NCBI GenBank assembly: GCA_015056255.1
Contig: SVGP01000004.1
Span: 62,001 to 126,000, forward strand
Reading direction: 5' to 3'
Source of the DNA: Clostridiales bacterium
GTDB taxonomy: Bacteria; Bacillota; Clostridia; Christensenellales; Aristaeellaceae
Length of the DNA stretch: 64,000 nt
Shown here piece by piece: positions 60,824-64,000 of the stretch. The notes beneath the pieces were generated by a model that made no database searches, was not told where the DNA came from, and saw only the letters and a program-made list of their open reading frames with translations. The translations under genes and the position numbers were made by a program. Every line of letters begins with the position of its first letter. Within the stretch, counting starts at the first letter, position 1.

Positions 60824-62428
60824 TTATGCGTCAAAAAATCTGGCTTCCAGCATGGCGCAAAGCGTGTGATAAACGGGCAGATGGTTTTCCTGAACGTCGG
60901 CGGGACAATCGCCCGGAACGACGATGGAAAAATCTGCGAGGCTCTTAAGCGCGCCGCCTGTTCCGCCGGTTAAGGCGATGGTTTTCATATCGATTTCCTT
61001 TGCTGTGAGAACTGCGTTTTTGACGTTGACGGCGTTTCCGCTTGTTGAAATACCGATCAGTATATCGCCTTTTCGGCCATAGCCGAAGACCTGCTGGGCG
61101 TAGACGAAGGATGCATCCTCGTCGTTTGAAAAAGCAGTGGAAAGCGCGTTATGCCCGGTGAGCGCAATGGCCGGGAGCGCGCCCTGAAGATGAGAAAGAA
61201 TGCTGTTTTGATCTTCCGTCACGCGTCTTTTTAAGTAGAAGCCTTTCATTAGCTCGCCAACGATGTGCTCGCTGTCGGCGCAGCTGCCGCCGTTTCCGCA
61301 GACGAGTAGCTTTCCGCCTGAAACAAAGCAATCGCGAAGCGCGACATAGGCGGATAGGATATCGTTGCGGACGCAGGCGAGATGGGGGTATTTCCGAATA
61401 AGCTTTTCAAGATGAATAAGCACGCGTCCGTTCGTTTCGTCCATTTCCTGCATGGGATCAATGTCAAGCGCATACAAGGCGGTCATGATCGCCGCAAAGT
61501 CGCCCAACTGCTCCCCGGTTTCGGCGGGGACGACAGTTAACGCCTGATAGGCGAGGGGGAGAGATTCCCTTTTAAGCGCTTTTTCCATCGAGGGGCGAAT
61601 AAAGCCTTCCGCGCGCTGAAACACGCTTCCGATTACGATTTTTTCGGGATTTAGGGTATCCGTCAGGATCGAAAGCGCGCATCCGAGTTTTTCTCCGATA
61701 TCGCGAAAGAGCGCAAGCGCATCCTCATCGCCTGCCTGTGCGTAATCGTTTAAAATCTTCGCATCGATCGTTTTATGGCCTTTTATAACCCACCCGGGCG
61801 TTTTCCCGGAGGATATCGCTTTTTCCGTCCATTCGTTTATATATTTTTCGATGCCGCCGCCGGAACACCAGCCTTCAAACGAGCCCGCCTTTCCGTAGCC
61901 CTCAGGGCCGGATTCGGAAAGCCGGATGTGTCCCACTTCGCCTGCCAGATCGCATGCGCCAGTTAATAGTTTCCCGCCGGATATGATGCCCGCGCCCATG
62001 CCGGTTCCCATGGTCAGGAAAATCATGTCGTTTGCGCCGCGGCCCGCGCCGATTTTCCATTCGACGAGCGCGCAGGCATTTGCGTCGTTTTGAAGAAAAC
62101 AGGGAACATGAAAACGATTTTGAAGGACGTCTGTAAGCGGCACATCGTCCCAGCCGGGCAGGTTGGGCGGACTCATGACGCGTCCGGTTTTTGAGTCAAG
62201 AGGCCCGCCGCAGCTGATGCCTACAGCCTCCAGATCTTCGGCGGAAAGCTGATTTCGCGTAAGAACTTCGTCGACTGCGTCCATGATGCGTGAAAGCATT
62301 GGGTCGTTCCCTTCGTGCGCGTTTGAGGGAAATCTGTATTTGTCTAAAATCCGAATGCCCTTATTTATACGCGCGAGCGATACGGCGCATTTGGTGCCGC
62401 CGATATCGATGCCGATCAACGCCTTCAT
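60824..62428 (-). CDS. ROK sugar kinase fused to a SIS phosphosugar isomerase-like domain
   Basis: Protein of 534 residues with two enzymes in one chain. The N-terminal ROK kinase (about 1-310) has the phosphate loop GIDIGGTKCAVS, QNDANACALVEW with the catalytic Asp near residue 106 and GTGMGAGIISGGKLL; the ROK Zn Cys cluster is not kept (EGWCSGGGIEKY). The C-terminal SIS domain (about 335-534) is GmhA/DiaA-like: VCGNGGSCADSEHIVGELMK near residue 375, GISTSGNAVNVKNAVL near residue 455 and TGGTGGALKSLADF. The natural reading is kinase and isomerase acting in sequence on one sugar. A strong promoter and AAAAGGAG precede the start. Likely first gene of the operon that includes the Cys-rich protein and the dehydrogenase. 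Confidence 0.88.
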   Translation of the reverse strand: MKALIGIDIGGTKCAVSLARINKGIRILDKYRFPSNAHEGNDPMLSRIMDAVDEVLTRNQLSAEDLEAVGISCGGPLDSKTGRVMSPPNLPGWDDVPLTDVLQNRFHVPCFLQNDANACALVEWKIGAGRGANDMIFLTMGTGMGAGIISGGKLLTGACDLAGEVGHIRLSESGPEGYGKAGSFEGWCSGGGIEKYINEWTEKAISSGKTPGWVIKGHKTIDAKILNDYAQAGDEDALALFRDIGEKLGCALSILTDTLNPEKIVIGSVFQRAEGFIRPSMEKALKRESLPLAYQALTVVPAETGEQLGDFAAIMTALYALDIDPMQEMDETNGRVLIHLEKLIRKYPHLACVRNDILSAYVALRDCFVSGGKLLVCGNGGSCADSEHIVGELMKGFYLKRRVTEDQNSILSHLQGALPAIALTGHNALSTAFSNDEDASFVYAQQVFGYGRKGDILIGISTSGNAVNVKNAVLTAKEIDMKTIALTGGTGGALKSLADFSIVVPGDCPADVQENHLPVYHTLCAMLEARFFDA

Positions 62429-62458
62429 GAAAAAACGCTCCTTTTACTGATTACATAA

Positions 62459-62487
62459 ATTATACGTGATTTGCGGGAAAATTTCAA
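62459..62487 (-). promoter_or_regulatory. promoter of the ROK-SIS operon
   Basis: Minus strand: TTGAAA, 17-base spacer, perfect TATAAT, then AAAAGGAG before the start codon. Confidence 0.8.
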
Positions 62488-62506
62488 TAGACCTGCGCGG
62501 ATTCTG

Positions 62507-62536
62507 TTGACATTACGGGGCGGAATGTGATATGAT
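62507..62536 (+). promoter_or_regulatory. promoter of the CNNM/CBS protein leader
   Basis: Perfect TTGACA, 18-base spacer, TATGAT. It diverges from the ROK-SIS promoter, with the two -35 boxes only about 20 bases apart. Confidence 0.75.
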
Positions 62537-62542
62537 TGAGGA

Positions 62543-62754
62543 CAGAATATACGATTATGAGAGGTCAAGGTTGACGGATGGACGCGGACAGTTGCGACGG
62601 TAACAGTCGTTGCTTTCATGTGATAAAGATAAATCAATAAGGCAAAACCCGCCCCCGAGTGTGATATGGGGATATGGGTCTTGCCTTTTTTGCTTATCTT
62701 TCGCCCGAATCGCCGGATGGACTCATAAAAAATCGTACTTTTAGGAGGAATATT
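62543..62754 (+). promoter_or_regulatory. long leader RNA with internal terminator (possible riboswitch)
   Basis: About 210 nt from the predicted transcript start to the coding region. It holds a GCGAC/GTCGT hairpin near 62594-62610 and, at 62639-62691, a terminator with AAGGCAAAACCC pairing to GGGTCTTGCCTT plus an inner CCCC/GGGG pair and TTTTTT. A terminator between promoter and gene is the mark of attenuation or a riboswitch. I could not match it to the M-box, Mn (yybP-ykoY) or fluoride classes by eye. Confidence 0.55.
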
Positions 62755-64000
62755 TTGGATACGCACATATGGGGACAGCTTCTTCTGCAGCTTTACCTGA
62801 TTCTTTTGAACGCGATTTTTGCCTGCGCTGAAATTGCGGTCATCTCGATGAACGATGCGCGTATGGCGGTGTTGAGCGCGCAGGGCGACAAGCGCGCCAA
62901 ACGCCTCGAGAAGCTTACCAGCCAGCCTGCCAAGTTTCTGGCGACCATTCAGGTGGCCATTACCCTGTCCGGCTTTTTGGGATCGGCGTTTGCTGCTGAA
63001 AACTTCTCAGATGCGCTGGTTTCATGGCTGGTTTCCGTGGGCATCGGATTGCCTCAGGCGACGCTGGATGCAATTGTGGTTGTGCTGATCACGCTGATTC
63101 TGAGCTATTTTACGTTGGTTTTCGGCGAGCTCGTACCCAAGCGTATTGCAATGAAGCATTCGGAAAAGCTGGCCCTTTCGATCAGCGGCTTTGTGAATCT
63201 GATTTCCAAAATCTTTGCGCCGATTGTCGCTGTTCTGACATTTTCCACGAACCTCATTTTGCGCCTTATGGGTATGAACCCCGATGAGGAAGATGAAGAG
63301 GTCAGCGAAGAGGAAATCCGCATGATGGTGGACGCCGGCAGCGAGAAGGGCGTAATTGATCCGGAAGAGCAGCAGATCATCAACAATGTTTTCGAGTTCG
63401 ACGATCTGCCCGTCAGCGAGTTTGTCACCCACAGAACCGAGGTCGAAATGCTTTGGATGGAGGAAAGCGACGAGGAATGGGAACAGACGATTTTTGCAAG
63501 CACGCACTCTCTGTATCCCGTATGCGAGGACAGCGCCGACCATATTATCGGCATTCTCCATGCGCGCGATTATTTCCGTTTAAAGGACAGAAGCCGCAAA
63601 AACGTGATGGAAAATGCGGTGAAGCCCGCGTTCTTCGTGCCAGAAAGTGTGTGCGCAAACGTATTGTTCCGGCAGCTTAAAAAGACCAGAAACCGACTCG
63701 CCGTGGTTCTGGACGAATACGGCGGAATGCTCGGCATCATCACGATTAACGACGTGCTTGAGCAGCTGGTGGGCGATTTTGACGAGGATCAGCCTGCGGA
63801 GGAAATGCAGGAAAGCGAAATCGAAAAAATCGGCGCTAACCAGTGGCGCATCAAGGGAACCTGCGACATGGTGACCGTGGCGCAGGAGCTTTCCAAGACC
63901 CTGCCGGTTGAGGACAGCGAAACCTTCGGAAGCTTCGTCTTTGCCGAATACGGCTTCATTCCGGAGGACGGCACGCAGTTTGAGGTGGAAACCAACGGCC
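62755..64000 (+). CDS. CNNM/CBS membrane protein of the HlyC/CorC family (partial, runs off window)
   Basis: 415 codons are visible. The start is a TTG (LDTHIWGQ...) with AGGAGG 6 bases upstream. The N-terminal CNNM domain (about 1-185) has four hydrophobic segments and motifs such as AEIAVISMNDARM near residue 25 and GELVPKRIAMKHSEKLAL near residue 124. Two CBS domains follow (about 200-325), ending in the VVLDEYGGMLGIITINDVLE motif, and the CorC/HlyC-type C-terminal domain begins near residue 345 (KIGANQWRIKGTCDM) and is cut by the window edge. Family members export Mg2+ or other divalent metals, or aid Mg2+ tolerance; haemolysin naming is historical. The leader with a terminator would fit metal-dependent control. 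Confidence 0.93.
   Translation, partial: MDTHIWGQLLLQLYLILLNAIFACAEIAVISMNDARMAVLSAQGDKRAKRLEKLTSQPAKFLATIQVAITLSGFLGSAFAAENFSDALVSWLVSVGIGLPQATLDAIVVVLITLILSYFTLVFGELVPKRIAMKHSEKLALSISGFVNLISKIFAPIVAVLTFSTNLILRLMGMNPDEEDEEVSEEEIRMMVDAGSEKGVIDPEEQQIINNVFEFDDLPVSEFVTHRTEVEMLWMEESDEEWEQTIFASTHSLYPVCEDSADHIIGILHARDYFRLKDRSRKNVMENAVKPAFFVPESVCANVLFRQLKKTRNRLAVVLDEYGGMLGIITINDVLEQLVGDFDEDQPAEEMQESEIEKIGANQWRIKGTCDMVTVAQELSKTLPVEDSETFGSFVFAEYGFIPEDGTQFEVETNG

Noticed and set aside
1..64000. CRISPR arrays, rRNA genes and an intact prophage or integrative element
   Set aside because: No regularly spaced repeats, rRNA sequence or complete mobile-element gene set was seen; only decayed transposase and recombinase remnants are present.

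Overview
The window looks like a chromosomal segment of an anaerobic, Gram-positive Firmicute of the class Clostridia, probably an uncultured gut or rumen plant-fibre user. The reasons are strong AGGAGG ribosome-binding sites, TTGACA/TATAAT-type promoters with 17-base spacers, frequent TTG and GTG starts, a tRNA-Ser without encoded CCA, CUT1 sugar transporters without their own ATPase, secreted GH10/GH5 enzymes and the interspersed palindromic repeats seen in many Clostridia. No species can be named from the sequence alone.

Layout. 1-3.5 kb: an OmpR-type response regulator with the start of its sensor kinase, a DegV protein, a TIM-barrel sugar isomerase and a small membrane-anchored protein. 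3.6-9.0 kb: polA-coaE-lytic transglycosylase-peptide-type binding protein, overlapping head to tail. 9.0-9.96 kb: no protein gene, but a strong candidate structured RNA with its own promoter and terminator on the minus strand, and a very short promoter-plus-hairpin unit on the plus strand. 10-25.4 kb: a GH39 glycosidase divergent from a long carbohydrate-uptake operon. The operon has a giant binding protein with extra N-terminal modules, two permease pairs, an NHL/TPR protein, a YIP1-like membrane protein, a DUF5696 protein and a second, codon-optimised binding protein. 25.8-28.4 kb: divergent GH10 xylanase and GH5 glucanase. 28.6-30.7 kb: an ArsR-type regulator with a clear operator and an ABC exporter. 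31-33.5 kb: nagA and an unusual ROK protein. 33.7 kb: tRNA-Ser(CGA).

34-48.7 kb is the most striking region. It holds a Pel-type exopolysaccharide operon (pelD, pelE, a PelA-like deacetylase, pelF, pelG), translationally coupled to a CotH-kinase-like protein, a VTC-type polyphosphate polymerase-like protein and a DUF4956 membrane protein. It faces a 1,213-residue receptor carrying two periplasmic-type ligand domains, HD-GYP, PAS and GGDEF domains. The PelD receptor half keeps an RxxD c-di-GMP site, but pelD is split by a one-base frameshift. The simplest model is that an extracellular solute changes c-di-GMP, and c-di-GMP gates synthesis and export of a Pel-like polymer; the CotH/VTC/DUF4956 trio may decorate or anchor it.

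48.7-64 kb: an IS256 transposase remnant; argS behind an arginine-rich leader peptide and attenuator; remnants of an ECF sigma/anti-sigma locus; HAD and MFS genes; a rhodanese plus CoA-disulfide reductase pair with a palindromic operator; a decayed serine recombinase; and a minus-strand group of ROK-SIS fusion kinase, Cys-rich surface protein and Gfo/Idh/MocA dehydrogenase. The window ends inside a CNNM/CBS (CorC-type) membrane protein preceded by a leader RNA with a terminator.
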